Positions 22,913 through 30,248 of a DNA stretch of 64,000 bases are shown one piece after another (within the stretch, counting starts at the first letter, position 1; each line of letters opens with the position of its first letter). The position numbers were made by a program, and so were the translations under genes. The notes under the pieces are model-generated. The model ran no database searches. It saw nothing but the letters and a program-made list of their open reading frames with translations, and was not told the DNA's origin. The stretch is from Lachnospiraceae bacterium (lineage in GTDB: Bacteria; Bacillota; Clostridia; Lachnospirales; Lachnospiraceae): contig CAJTCH010000004.1 of the NCBI GenBank assembly GCA_910574715.1, forward strand, positions 52,618-116,617, given 5' to 3'.

Positions 22913-23207
22913 AAGGCGAAAACCCCCACGGGGGAAGATTCCCCTCAGCTCGATCGGCAGCGTGGGCCTGTCCAGAATGGCTACATCCAGGCATCCCCAG
23001 ATTGGACAAGTTCGCCCCGATCGGAAGTCCCCAAACCCATTTGGGCGTGGTCACTGAGGGCCATTTGTCCCCCCAGTCATTTGCGCCGGCGCAATTCGTA
23101 CCACAGAACGAAAACCGCCCAAGCCCAAATTGGCTTCGACTCGTCCTGCAGGACAAATGCACATTGACAACATAATATACTTACCCGACTAGCTGAGGGA
23201 CGTGCTC
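22913..23207. other. GC-rich non-coding segment, with a 14-bp perfect palindrome
   Basis: About 295 bp between the repressor and the toxin locus. It is strikingly GC-rich within an AT-rich element and has no credible gene on either strand. TTGCGCCGGCGCAA at 23081-23094 is a perfect palindrome and also occurs at 18492-18505. A short CCCC/GGGG hairpin at about 22924 may end the repressor transcript. Confidence 0.5.
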
Positions 23208-23239
23208 CCACCCTTTCCCGAGTCTGTAGAAAGGTGTGG
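23208..23239 (+). promoter_or_regulatory. 5' UTR stem masking the second toxin's ribosome site
   Basis: CCACCCTTTC (23208-23217) can pair with GAAAGGTGTGG (23229-23239), which contains the ribosome site AAAGGTG. It mirrors the arrangement at 18.14-18.22 kb. Confidence 0.5.
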
Positions 23240-23245
23240 TATTTT

Positions 23246-23329
23246 ATGAGTACATATGAGGAATTCATGATCTTACTGACATTTGCGTCACTGGTTGTTG
23301 CAATTCTGAATCTGAAAAATAAAAAATAA
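23246..23329 (+). CDS. Holin-like type I toxin carried by the element
   Basis: 27 residues starting MSTYEEFMILLTFASLVVAI and ending NLKNKK. It shares MSTYE, a single hydrophobic helix and a basic tail with the toxin at 18.2 kb, so both belong to the putative holin-like toxin family. An antisense RNA promoter with consensus hexamers faces it from downstream. In this place, inside an integrative element, it may act as an addiction module that selects against loss of the element. Confidence 0.78.
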   Translation: MSTYEEFMILLTFASLVVAILNLKNKK

Positions 23330-23364
23330 GCCGTCCTGTACTCTGGCAAGTTCGGAAACGGCTT
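23328..23364. terminator. Terminator hairpin shared by toxin mRNA and antisense RNA
   Basis: AAGCCGT (23328-23334) pairs with ACGGCTT (23358-23364). On the plus strand ACTTTTTATG follows; on the minus strand ATTTTTTATTTTT follows, a strong antisense terminator. Confidence 0.7.
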
Positions 23365-23433
23365 ACTTTTTATGTAACTGTTGATTGATTCGCCGGGTCG
23401 GGTGAAGTGCACTCACCCTTCGGCTAGTCTGTT
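23328..23433 (-). ncRNA. Predicted antisense antitoxin RNA of the element toxin
   Basis: The minus-strand promoter at 23440-23468 should start an RNA near 23433 that ends in the shared hairpin, about 105 nt. It would overlap the toxin mRNA 3' region. It contains an internal stem (GGGTGAGTGCACTTCACCC). Inferred from promoter and terminator placement. Confidence 0.7.
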
Positions 23434-23439
23434 AAGTAT

Positions 23440-23468
23440 ATTATAGTCAATCTCTCCAAATATGTCAA
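23440..23468 (-). promoter_or_regulatory. Consensus promoter of the antitoxin RNA
   Basis: On the minus strand: -35 TTGACA (23463-23468), exactly 17 bp, -10 TATAAT (23440-23445). A full consensus sigma-A promoter, as expected for an abundant antisense antitoxin. Confidence 0.85.
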
Positions 23469-23527
23469 ATACTATCCTTTCATTTCAAAACCGCCACCAC
23501 GCGCACAGATGAAAGGGAGATGATGGA

Positions 23528-24427
23528 ATGCCAGTATATAAAGACAAAGAAAGAAATACTTATTACTGCCGGTTTTATTACACTGATTGGCAGGGACAGA
23601 AACGGCAGAAATGCAAACGCGGCTTTAAGCTGCAGCGTGAAGCGAAGGAGTGGGAACGGCTCTTCCTGGAACAATTCGCTAAGAATCCGGATATAACCTT
23701 TGAATCATTGTATGAGAAGTATAAGGAGTATATTACACCGAAGATCCGGGAGAGCACAGCACACACCAGATTCCACATGATAGATCGTCATATTCTTCCG
23801 TTCTTCAAAGACAGGGTAATCTCCGACATCTCGCCCGCGGACATATCCGCCTGGCAGATTGAAATGATGAGGAAGGGATTAAGTGATACTTATCTCAGAA
23901 GTGCAAACACTTATTTAAAAACCGTTTTTGCTTATGCGGTAGAATATTTAGGTCTGGAAAGGACCCCATGCAGGAAGCCGATCGGAAGCACCAAGACCCA
24001 AAATGTAGATTTCTGGACGCCGGAAGAATACTCCTTGTTCATTCATGAATGCCGGGATAATATAGAATATTATACCATATTCGAAATACTGTATTATACC
24101 GGGATGAGAGCCGGCGAACTTCTGGCACTGACTTTGAATGATATTGATTTTAAGAATAACCAGATTTCTATTAACAAGACTTTCTACCACCTAACCGGCA
24201 GGGATACCATTCAGCCTCCAAAGACCGCAAAAGGAGAACGCACCGTTAACATACCGGACTTCCTGACAGATGAGATAAAGGAATACATAAAACACCTGTA
24301 TAAACCGGATCCGAACGACCGGTTATTCCCGAAGCAACTGAACTATATCCGGAGTGCGTTCAATATCCGGGTAAAGCGTTCCGGCGTCAAGAAGATCCGG
24401 ATCCACGATCTCAGGCACTCTCATGCA
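23528..24427 (+). pseudogene. Tyrosine integrase, N-terminal 300 residues (gene split by an insertion)
   Basis: The first 300 codons of a phage-type integrase. Residues 1-60 are an AP2-like arm-binding domain (YCRFYYTDWQGQKRQKCKRGF), 60-150 the SAM-like core-binding domain, then the catalytic domain with Arg (YTGMRAGELLAL), the beta-hairpin region (PKTAKGERTVNIP) and HxxR (HDLRHSHA). Homology stops exactly after HSHA; the frame then runs 35 codons into AT-rich sequence and ends at 24532. The missing part, with the catalytic His and Tyr, lies at 28053-28199 in the correct register. Joined, the two parts make a 348-residue integrase. Confidence 0.9.
24414..24427 (+). repeat. Left boundary repeat of the 3.6-kb insertion
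   Basis: GGCACTCTCATGCA matches GGCACTCCCATGCA at 28039-28052 in 13 of 14 bases. Both encode the end of LRHSHA. It may be a target duplication or a recombination core. Confidence 0.7.
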
Positions 24428-24650
24428 ACTATTTTTTACTGTTTTCATCCCTTTTATCTTGTTTCTTCGCTATTTTTTCTGATATATAAACTATTTTTGT
24501 CACGTTTACGATTCATATTTCTTATGAAATAGCTACTAAAAATAGTTTTGTCGCCAACTTCACGTAAGCGGGTAGCTTTCTACTAAAATCATGTACTCAT
24601 CTTGCGTAATATGAAATCTATCTAACCAAAACTGGTGAAAGTTACTTTTT
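24428..24650. other. Left end of the inserted module, non-coding
   Basis: About 220 bp of AT-rich sequence with no gene. It contains related blocks ACTATTTTT (24428, 24489) and AAAAATAGT (24537); AACTATTTTTGTC near 24489 and CTAAAAATAGTTTTG near 24535 form an inverted repeat and could be part of an end sequence or a terminator for the HEPN gene. Confidence 0.4.
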
Positions 24651-25340
24651 CTAATTATTAACCACTTTTAAATAAGTCTTTTCATCATAATACTTTTTCA
24701 TTCCTTGCAAAATACCATTTAAAAAAATCACAGTTTCGTTCTTTATTTTTTCTAAATCGTCTATTGCATAATAACGCCCACATTCCGCAAATGAAGTTGT
24801 GCCGTGCGCTAATTGATTTCTTTTATTTTTGACATCTTCCAAAGCTACTCCACCTCTACAAGCAGAATCAACAGTATATGTAATGCCGTGGTCACTACAA
24901 ATTTGTCTTATTTTATCTGCATCCAAATTTCCACTAATATCTGTTGCTTTACGATCCATCTCTATTGGTTCATTCCTCATAATTGCATTTATAATTTCAA
25001 CTGCTTTATCCCTATATGAATTATAATGAGCAGTTTTATCATATACTTGATTAAACTTGAAGGAAAACCAAATATCTTGTATTTCTTTTCTTACATCTTT
25101 GTAGTTATACCCACTGTTCTTTAATTCATCATATATTTCTAATATGCCACCCATTATTGAAGACTCAACCAAGTTGTATATCATTATCAAAGCATTCGCC
25201 TTTAATATCTTCAAAAAGTCAGCATTATAAAATGAATGCTCTGATTCTTGAGATTGTGTCTGATACAACTCCTTTAAAGCATTAAAGTACAGTTCTATTT
25301 CGTCAATTCTTTCTTGATATATTTCAAGCGTCATTCTCAT
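24651..25340 (-). CDS. MAE_28990/MAE_18760-like HEPN-domain protein
   Basis: 229 residues, largely helical. It has the HEPN ribonuclease signature RNQLAH (R-x4-H, residues 174-179), followed by GTTSFAECGRYYAIDDLEKI, as in the MAE_28990-type HEPN family often encoded beside DUF262 proteins. HEPN nucleases commonly cut RNA in abortive defence. The ATG at 25340 is chosen for AAAGGGTGAT just upstream; it overlaps the DUF262 gene by 17 bp, so the pair is translationally coupled. It is probably the effector or partner of the DUF262 protein. Confidence 0.75.
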   Translation of the reverse strand: MRMTLEIYQERIDEIELYFNALKELYQTQSQESEHSFYNADFLKILKANALIMIYNLVESSIMGGILEIYDELKNSGYNYKDVRKEIQDIWFSFKFNQVYDKTAHYNSYRDKAVEIINAIMRNEPIEMDRKATDISGNLDADKIRQICSDHGITYTVDSACRGGVALEDVKNKRNQLAHGTTSFAECGRYYAIDDLEKIKNETVIFLNGILQGMKKYYDEKTYLKVVNN

Positions 25341-26382
25341 TACAATCACCCTTTAAAAGTACATCTCTCACATATTCAATTCTTCCACTAACTCTTTTAG
25401 GAGAATTGCTTGCATGTGTTGTTGTGTGTTTCTTAAATTCTTCCGAACCCAACCATTCCATTGAATCGGGTACTAAATCCAGATTTTCTCTCAGTGCTAA
25501 TGCTACACCTACTGAAATAGCCTCGAAACGTACTCTAGGTGTTGATTTTGCATTCTTTGTTTTAGCAAAACCATATGGGAAATATTTTTCAACAAAATTA
25601 AGCATATTTCTAAATTCTTTTTCATATGCATCTTTGTCAAATTCTTTTTCTTTTCCCTGTACGAAATCATTTAAGAAATCATCTACAACATGCTGAAAAT
25701 TTTGATAGTTATTCAAATATGCAAAAAATCTAACTATCAATTCTGAATCTTCATATCTATTTTTCATTGTATCACTAATCGGACATAATTTATTAAACTG
25801 TTCGTCCTTAGCACATTTTTCAACAAATTTCATAAATGCTCCTGCATAAGAACCTCGTCTAATTTCACTCGGAATAGCATGAGTACCACCCGTATTAATT
25901 CTATTAAAAATATCTTGTCTGGTTTCAATAGTGGTAGTATCAGCTAAAACAATTATTCTTAAAGTGCGTCCTTTAAATTTTCTTTGGAATATCTCCGGTA
26001 AATCCGTAAACTTAAATCCGTTCAATGAAGTCAGTTTTTCTAATCCATTCAACATCAAATCATTATACAAAAACTCCTCCAACGTCTGAGTCCTTTGGGC
26101 ACCATCAATTATTTCACATCTACCATCTTCATTATCAGAAAAAAACATAAACGGTATAGGTAACCCTAGCAATACAGATTCAATAAATCTTACTTTTTTA
26201 GCATTATCCCATACAAATTTTCTCTGATATTCAGGAATATAAAAATCATCTGCACGAAATTTATCAACCAATACCTCTATCGGATAATCCTTTGTATCAA
26301 AACTAATTTCTTTCTGTAATTCTCTAATCTGCCCTTCAGCTAAATCCTTCATTTCAGATGTCATTTTATCATTCTTCAACAT
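25324..26382 (-). CDS. DUF262 (ParB/sulfiredoxin-like) protein
   Basis: 352 residues. The N-terminal DUF262 domain, shared with GmrS of the GmrSD modification-dependent nuclease, shows IPEYQRKFVW (49-58) and the DGAQR motif (93-97; DGQQR in most relatives), then FNRINTGG. DUF262 proteins use this site for nucleotide-dependent DNA cleavage. The DUF1524 HNH domain of GmrD-type fusions is absent; the C-terminal half is alpha-helical. It starts 14 bp inside the methyltransferase gene, with GAGGTGAAG as ribosome site, and overlaps the HEPN gene. Likely part of a restriction or defence complex. Confidence 0.8.
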   Translation of the reverse strand: MLKNDKMTSEMKDLAEGQIRELQKEISFDTKDYPIEVLVDKFRADDFYIPEYQRKFVWDNAKKVRFIESVLLGLPIPFMFFSDNEDGRCEIIDGAQRTQTLEEFLYNDLMLNGLEKLTSLNGFKFTDLPEIFQRKFKGRTLRIIVLADTTTIETRQDIFNRINTGGTHAIPSEIRRGSYAGAFMKFVEKCAKDEQFNKLCPISDTMKNRYEDSELIVRFFAYLNNYQNFQHVVDDFLNDFVQGKEKEFDKDAYEKEFRNMLNFVEKYFPYGFAKTKNAKSTPRVRFEAISVGVALALRENLDLVPDSMEWLGSEEFKKHTTTHASNSPKRVSGRIEYVRDVLLKGDCNENDA

Positions 26383-27433
26383 TCTTCACCTCTTTACAAT
26401 TCTCCAAATGGTCTAATATGCTCCTGCCGATGGCCTCACCCAATTTTACCGGAACCGCATTTCCAATGTGAACACCGATTTGTCTATTAGTCTGTGGATG
26501 ATTAACATCAATAAACTTGTAGTCGGGTGGAAAAGACTGCAAAATAGCTCCTTCTCGCATAGATAATGCCCTATTTTGCTCTGGGTGCCCAAATCTTCCA
26601 TTTCCATATCCATAAAACTGGGTAGTAATCGTTGGTGAGGGTTTTCCCCATTCCATCCTACCATACACTGCACGATAGCCTTGACCTGTACTCTTTTTAT
26701 GGCAAGACAACCGGAGTTTCTCATCCCAATCTTTCCAAGTCCCTCCTGGAACAGATTTCTTAATTCGCTTTTTATTAATCTTAGACAATTTACTTGCCCT
26801 ATGCAAAGTATCTGTCTTACAAGATTCTCCATCTTTTATTTGTGGCAAACTTCCAATTGCATCTTTTACCGTAATATAGTTTTCTTCAGTATACAAAGGA
26901 GGTATTAATGAAATATCTCCAAATTTAGATGCTAACAGTACCAATCTGCTTCTACTTTGTGGCACGCCATAATCTGCACAATTAACAATCTGCCAACTAA
27001 CATGGTATCCTTGAGCTTCAAGTCCATTTACAAAATCTTCAAAAACTTCCTTTTTTACTAGTTGTGGTACATTTTCCATTGATATTATATCCGGCTTAAT
27101 CTCTTTAACCAAATCTCTAAAATAATACAACAACTTCCACTTTTCATCTTTTGGACCTTCTTTGGTATAACGCAAAGAATACGTTGAAAACGGCTGACAT
27201 GGTGCACACCCCATCAAAACTTTAATACAACCTTCAGGATAATACGATTCAATTTCTTCTTTTTTTATATCTTCTACTCCCTTATTTATAAAAACCGAAT
27301 CATTATTCTCCTCATATGCATACTGACATGTGGAATCAATATCTATACCTGCTGCAACTGTTATTCCAGCCTTTCTTATTCCATAGGTCAGTCCACCTAT
27401 ACCACAAAACAAATCGACTGCAACACAGTTCAT
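26369..27433 (-). CDS. DNA (cytosine-5)-methyltransferase
   Basis: 354 residues. It transfers a methyl group from S-adenosylmethionine to cytosine C5 in DNA. Motif I VDLFCGIGGL (6-15), motif IV GCAPCQPFS with catalytic Cys79, ENV (120-122), motif VIII QSRSR (159-163) and motif X IGNAVP near the C-terminus are all present. Between VIII and IX lies a target-recognition region (about 190-280). It is the modification part of the module: the DUF262 and HEPN proteins downstream may attack unmethylated or differently methylated DNA. The start codon overlaps the controller stop (TAATG). Confidence 0.93.
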   Translation of the reverse strand: MNCVAVDLFCGIGGLTYGIRKAGITVAAGIDIDSTCQYAYEENNDSVFINKGVEDIKKEEIESYYPEGCIKVLMGCAPCQPFSTYSLRYTKEGPKDEKWKLLYYFRDLVKEIKPDIISMENVPQLVKKEVFEDFVNGLEAQGYHVSWQIVNCADYGVPQSRSRLVLLASKFGDISLIPPLYTEENYITVKDAIGSLPQIKDGESCKTDTLHRASKLSKINKKRIKKSVPGGTWKDWDEKLRLSCHKKSTGQGYRAVYGRMEWGKPSPTITTQFYGYGNGRFGHPEQNRALSMREGAILQSFPPDYKFIDVNHPQTNRQIGVHIGNAVPVKLGEAIGRSILDHLENCKEVKNVEE

Positions 27434-27678
27434 TACTTTCCACCTGCCTTTTTTCTATCTTTTTTATCGCAATCATCAACGAAGAGAAGATATGTTTCAA
27501 TTTCTAATGCTTCTGCAATTTTTTGTATGTTATCTAATGATATACTTCTCTTACCACATTCAATTGCACTAATATAGGTTCTGTGCAAACCTGCCTTATC
27601 AGCAAACTGTTCTTGGGATACTCCCAATTTATTTCGATAATATTTCAAATTACTTGCAAACACTTTTACTATATTCAT
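27433..27678 (-). CDS. XRE-family controller protein of the methyltransferase module
   Basis: 81 residues from ATG 27678 (a GTG three codons earlier is possible). A clean HTH (LKYYRNKLGVSQEQFADKAGLHRTYISAIECGKRSISLDNIQKIAEALEI) and small size match C proteins of restriction-modification systems. It overlaps the methyltransferase start by one base. The predicted transcription start lies only about 10-15 bases before the ATG, so the mRNA would be almost leaderless, as reported for some C genes. Two direct repeats overlap its -35 box, so it probably regulates itself. Confidence 0.8.
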   Translation of the reverse strand: MNIVKVFASNLKYYRNKLGVSQEQFADKAGLHRTYISAIECGKRSISLDNIQKIAEALEIETYLLFVDDCDKKDRKKAGGK

Positions 27679-27694
27679 ATTATTCACCCAGTTT

Positions 27695-27723
27695 ATTATA
27701 TCTCATTGAATACAATACGTCAA
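27695..27723 (-). promoter_or_regulatory. Promoter of the controller/methyltransferase operon
   Basis: Minus strand: -35 TTGACG (27718-27723), 17 bp, -10 TATAAT (27695-27700). Confidence 0.75.
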
Positions 27724-27737
27724 CATACAATACGTCA
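27710..27737 (-). promoter_or_regulatory. Direct-repeat operator (C-box-like)
   Basis: TGACGTATTGTAT occurs twice (27725-27737 and 27710-27722) with a 15-bp period. The inner copy overlaps the -35 box, suggesting repression by the adjacent HTH protein, with the outer copy for activation or cooperativity. Confidence 0.65.
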
Positions 27738-28038
27738 CAATAGAGGCAACATAATTGCTGACCCATTCTTTCTTGCTCATCTTCATTTTTACATTCAACA
27801 TCTGTTTCATCCAGAAATACCGCCCACCTATAAAAGTGAAACGCCCACGGCAACCAGCGGCCAGGCAATACACCGGACCGCTGGCGCTATTAAATTTTGT
27901 CGTTAATGAAACAGCCTCCTTTTTTCGATATTTTTCTCGCCATGTTTCAACTTGGAAAAGGAATTGAATAAATGACGGCAAACGCGTGGACTCCTTGAAA
28001 ATCAAGGCTTTTTCCGTTTGTCGTTATTATACCGTAAC
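27738..28038. other. Right end of the inserted module, non-coding
   Basis: About 300 bp with no supported gene. It contains a stem CCAGCGG/CCGCTGG near 27855-27885 and, closer to the boundary, an inverted repeat AATGACGGCAAACG / CGTTTGTCGTTATT (about 27970-28029) flanking a CCTTGA-AAA-TCAAGG palindrome. The latter pair could be recombinase-binding arms at the module's end. Confidence 0.45.
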
Positions 28039-28052
28039 GGCACTCCCATGCA
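28039..28052 (+). repeat. Right boundary repeat of the 3.6-kb insertion
   Basis: GGCACTCCCATGCA, 13/14 identical to 24414-24427. The integrase frame resumes immediately after it. Confidence 0.7.
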
Positions 28053-28199
28053 TCCACGCTGATCCACCTCGGCGTGAATCCAGTACTGGTTGCTGAAAGG
28101 CTCGGTCATGAGTCCCCTGATATCACGCTTAAGGCTTATTCGCACCTCTTTCCTTCCTCCCAGGCGGAAATCGTGCAGAAGATAACCAAGGTCAATTGA
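28053..28199 (+). pseudogene. Tyrosine integrase, C-terminal 48 residues (other half of the split gene)
   Basis: The frame reads STLIHLGVNPVLVAERLGHE, SPDITLKAYSHLFPSSQAEI and VQKITKVN, then TGA. It holds the catalytic second His (LGHES) and the Tyr nucleophile (AYSHL) missing from 23528-24427. It has no start codon of its own. Its stop is about 118 bp from the right att core, as expected for an island integrase. Confidence 0.9.
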
Positions 28200-28316
28200 T
28201 ATTAAAATGATATTAAAAAACTATGCAAACAGAAAAATGAGCACAACAAGGAAAGGAAACACGCCGTTTCAAAGCACAAAATAATTAGAAATATGCTTAA
28301 AATACGGCAAAAGATA

Positions 28317-28338
28317 CCTTTTAGATAACTATAACAAC
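28317..28338 (+). repeat. attR core repeat
   Basis: 22-bp copy of the attL core. To its right the sequence (AGCGAGCCCCTTCATTCCGT) matches the 3' end of small RNA copy B, showing that this flank is the original chromosome. Confidence 0.8.
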
Positions 28339-28385
28339 AGCGAGCCCCTTCATTCCGTAAGGAACAGAAGGGGTTTGTTGTTGCA
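28339..28385 (+). ncRNA. Severed 3' end of small RNA copy A
   Basis: The original terminal hairpin of copy A (GAGCCCCTTC ... GAAGGGGTTTG, flanked by AACAAC/GTTGTTG) displaced 9.35 kb by the integration. It is not transcribed as part of the RNA now unless the element leaves. Confidence 0.65.
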
Positions 28386-28525
28386 TGGAGATTTCTTTTA
28401 TTTACAGAAATCTTTTTTTAGTGTATATTCTATACAAGAATCCCCATTCGGGCATCCCGTGATGCATGCCCTTCCTGGGGCGGGCGGACTGCCGTCCGAT
28501 CATGTATACAGAAAGGAAATATACC

Positions 28526-29389
28526 ATGTGGATTGCAGATAACTGGAAAGATTATGAGATCATAGATTGCAGCAAAGGTGAGAAATTAGAACGCTGGGGA
28601 GATTACATCCTGGTCCGCCCGGATCCCCAGGTTATATGGGATACGCCGCGGACCGACCGGGGCTGGACGCATAGGAACGGCCATTACCACCGAAGCAGGA
28701 AGGGGGGCGGCGATTGGGAGTTCTTCGACCTGCCCAAGCAGTGGCAGATTCATTACCGTGATCTGACATTCAACCTGAAGCCGTTCAGCTTCAAGCATAC
28801 CGGCCTGTTCCCGGAACAGGCGGCGAACTGGGACTGGTTCTCTGAGAAGATCCGCCGGACCGGGCGTCCCGTCAAGGTGCTGAATCTGTTCGCCTATACG
28901 GGCGGCGCCACTTTGTCTGCAGCGGCTGCCGGAGCCAGTGTCACGCATGTGGACGCATCCAAGGGGATGGTCAACTGGGCGAAGGAGAATGCCGCGTCTT
29001 CCGGATTGGCGGATAAGCCTGTCCGGTGGCTGGTTGACGACTGTGTCAAGTTCGTAGAGCGGGAGATACGGAGAGGGAATCACTATGATGCCATTATCAT
29101 GGACCCGCCGTCTTACGGAAGAGGGCCCAAGGGAGAGATCTGGAAGATAGAAGACGCGATTCATCCGCTGATCCGGCTGTGTGCGAAGCTTCTGTCAGAC
29201 ACACCGTTGTTCTTCCTGGTCAATTCTTATACGACAGGACTCGCACCGGCGGTGCTGACTTATATGCTGAGCGTTGAACTTAAGGGATATAAAGGCAGCG
29301 TTGCCTCTCAGGAGATTGGGCTGCCTGTCGGCCGCACAGGATTATATCTCCCGTGCGGGGCTTCCGGGCGTTGGGAAGCCGTTATATAA
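28526..29389 (+). CDS. Class I SAM-dependent methyltransferase, RlmI/RlmL-like
   Basis: 287 residues from ATG 28526 (GAAAGGAAAT upstream). The Rossmann methyltransferase core shows motif I VLNLFAYTGGATLSAAAAGA, acidic VDASKGMVNWAKENA and the target motif IIMDPPSYGRG, which resembles the DPPxF/Y of rRNA m5C or base methyltransferases of the RlmI family. The PUA domain of RlmI is not evident; the N-terminal ~110 residues are a family-specific region. It probably methylates 23S rRNA, but the position is unknown. Confidence 0.85.
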   Translation: MWIADNWKDYEIIDCSKGEKLERWGDYILVRPDPQVIWDTPRTDRGWTHRNGHYHRSRKGGGDWEFFDLPKQWQIHYRDLTFNLKPFSFKHTGLFPEQAANWDWFSEKIRRTGRPVKVLNLFAYTGGATLSAAAAGASVTHVDASKGMVNWAKENAASSGLADKPVRWLVDDCVKFVEREIRRGNHYDAIIMDPPSYGRGPKGEIWKIEDAIHPLIRLCAKLLSDTPLFFLVNSYTTGLAPAVLTYMLSVELKGYKGSVASQEIGLPVGRTGLYLPCGASGRWEAVI

Positions 29390-29396
29390 TCCGTTT

Positions 29397-30170
29397 TCAG
29401 ATTCTTTCTGTAAAATTCATCATATACGCATCCAGTATCGTCCGGACCTCATCCATCTGCACCTGAGCCTGCGGATTGGAATACGGGATCCGGGCGATCA
29501 GCCGTGCCACATAATCATGTTCACGGATAATATCCCAGGATACCTTATAGTTAATGTCGAAGAAATAAGCCAGATAAGACAGCCAGTAATCCATCTTCGT
29601 TCTTCTTATGGAAGAGAGGATGGATTCTTTTCTGCAAAACTGAGCCATAACCTCCGGGCTGACGGAATCCTTGCCGACCTCTGCGGCAGAGACGCCCAGT
29701 ATGGTTTCGATGGTGTCTTCAAGCTTCACCCGGCAGTTATCCAACTTGTCGGCATCCCGGATGATGCGGGCATGCATCAGGGTACGGCTGTCTGTGATGC
29801 CGGTCAGCCGGAAATCACTGTGCCTGGCGATTGCTGTCTGGATAATGCCGTCCCACGAATCCTTTCCTGCGAAGTTCCGGATCATTCCTTCTGAGAATAG
29901 AATCTGGACTCCAAAGCTCGCATGATCCATAGTATCTGGTTCGAAGCTGTCGAACCGTTTCAATTGTTCGAATCTGCCGATATCGTGCAGAAGACCGATC
30001 AATTGTGCCAGTTCCCGGTCTTCATCAGGAAGATTCAGCCGCTCGGCAATCTGCCGGCTGTATTCAGTCACACCATAGGTATGCACGATCTTCAGATGCA
30101 CCTTGTCATCGTTCCGGTCATAGCCGTCCAGATAATGTTCAAATTCCGTTTTTGCATGTTGCAGGTCCAT
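29397..30170 (-). CDS. HD-domain phosphohydrolase
   Basis: 257 residues. The metal-binding HD pattern is complete: His in KIVHTYGV, LLHDIGRFEQ (HD), ARHSDFR and RDADKLDN (second Asp). Such proteins hydrolyse nucleotides or cyclic nucleotides; the substrate is unknown. ATG at 30170 follows AAGAAGTG; a GTG three codons upstream is an alternative start. It is convergent with the methyltransferase gene, only 7 bp apart. Confidence 0.85.
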   Translation of the reverse strand: MDLQHAKTEFEHYLDGYDRNDDKVHLKIVHTYGVTEYSRQIAERLNLPDEDRELAQLIGLLHDIGRFEQLKRFDSFEPDTMDHASFGVQILFSEGMIRNFAGKDSWDGIIQTAIARHSDFRLTGITDSRTLMHARIIRDADKLDNCRVKLEDTIETILGVSAAEVGKDSVSPEVMAQFCRKESILSSIRRTKMDYWLSYLAYFFDINYKVSWDIIREHDYVARLIARIPYSNPQAQVQMDEVRTILDAYMMNFTERI

Positions 30171-30248
30171 AAGATTCACTTCTTTCTTTGACTATTTTCG
30201 AACAGTTCAGTATAATGATATAGAAACAAACATGGGAGGTACCTTGTC

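Larger units (their letters stand above)
24428..28052. mobile_element. AT-rich restriction/defence-like module inserted in the integrase gene
   Basis: 3,625 bp lie between the two 14-bp near-repeats, carrying four minus-strand genes: HTH controller, m5C DNA methyltransferase, DUF262 protein and HEPN-type protein. Base composition is far more AT-rich than the host and the surrounding element. No transposase or recombinase is inside, so how it moved is unknown. Precise removal with one repeat copy would restore the integrase frame. Confidence 0.75.
18965..28338 (+). mobile_element. Integrative element (VapE/tyrosine-integrase island), ~9.35 kb
   Basis: Bounded by a 22-bp perfect direct repeat containing AGATAACTATAACAAC (18965-18986 and 28317-28338). 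Inside are, from the left: small genes and a truncated VapE-type primase/helicase on the minus strand, an XRE pair back to back with a CI-like repressor, a type I toxin locus, and a tyrosine integrase whose 3' end is ~120 bp from the right repeat, the usual place for an integrase. No capsid, packaging or conjugation genes are seen. It therefore looks like a phage satellite or integrated plasmid, now disabled by truncation of vapE and splitting of the integrase. Confidence 0.8.

Noticed and set aside
22878..23162. 94-codon minus-strand frame in the GC-rich segment after the CI-like gene
   Set aside because: Low-complexity composition and no ribosome site; it antisenses the repressor end and the palindrome.
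27703..28005. 100-codon minus-strand frame at the right end of the inserted module
   Set aside because: No ribosome site, no recognisable domain, and it covers the controller promoter, operators and hairpins; more likely chance.
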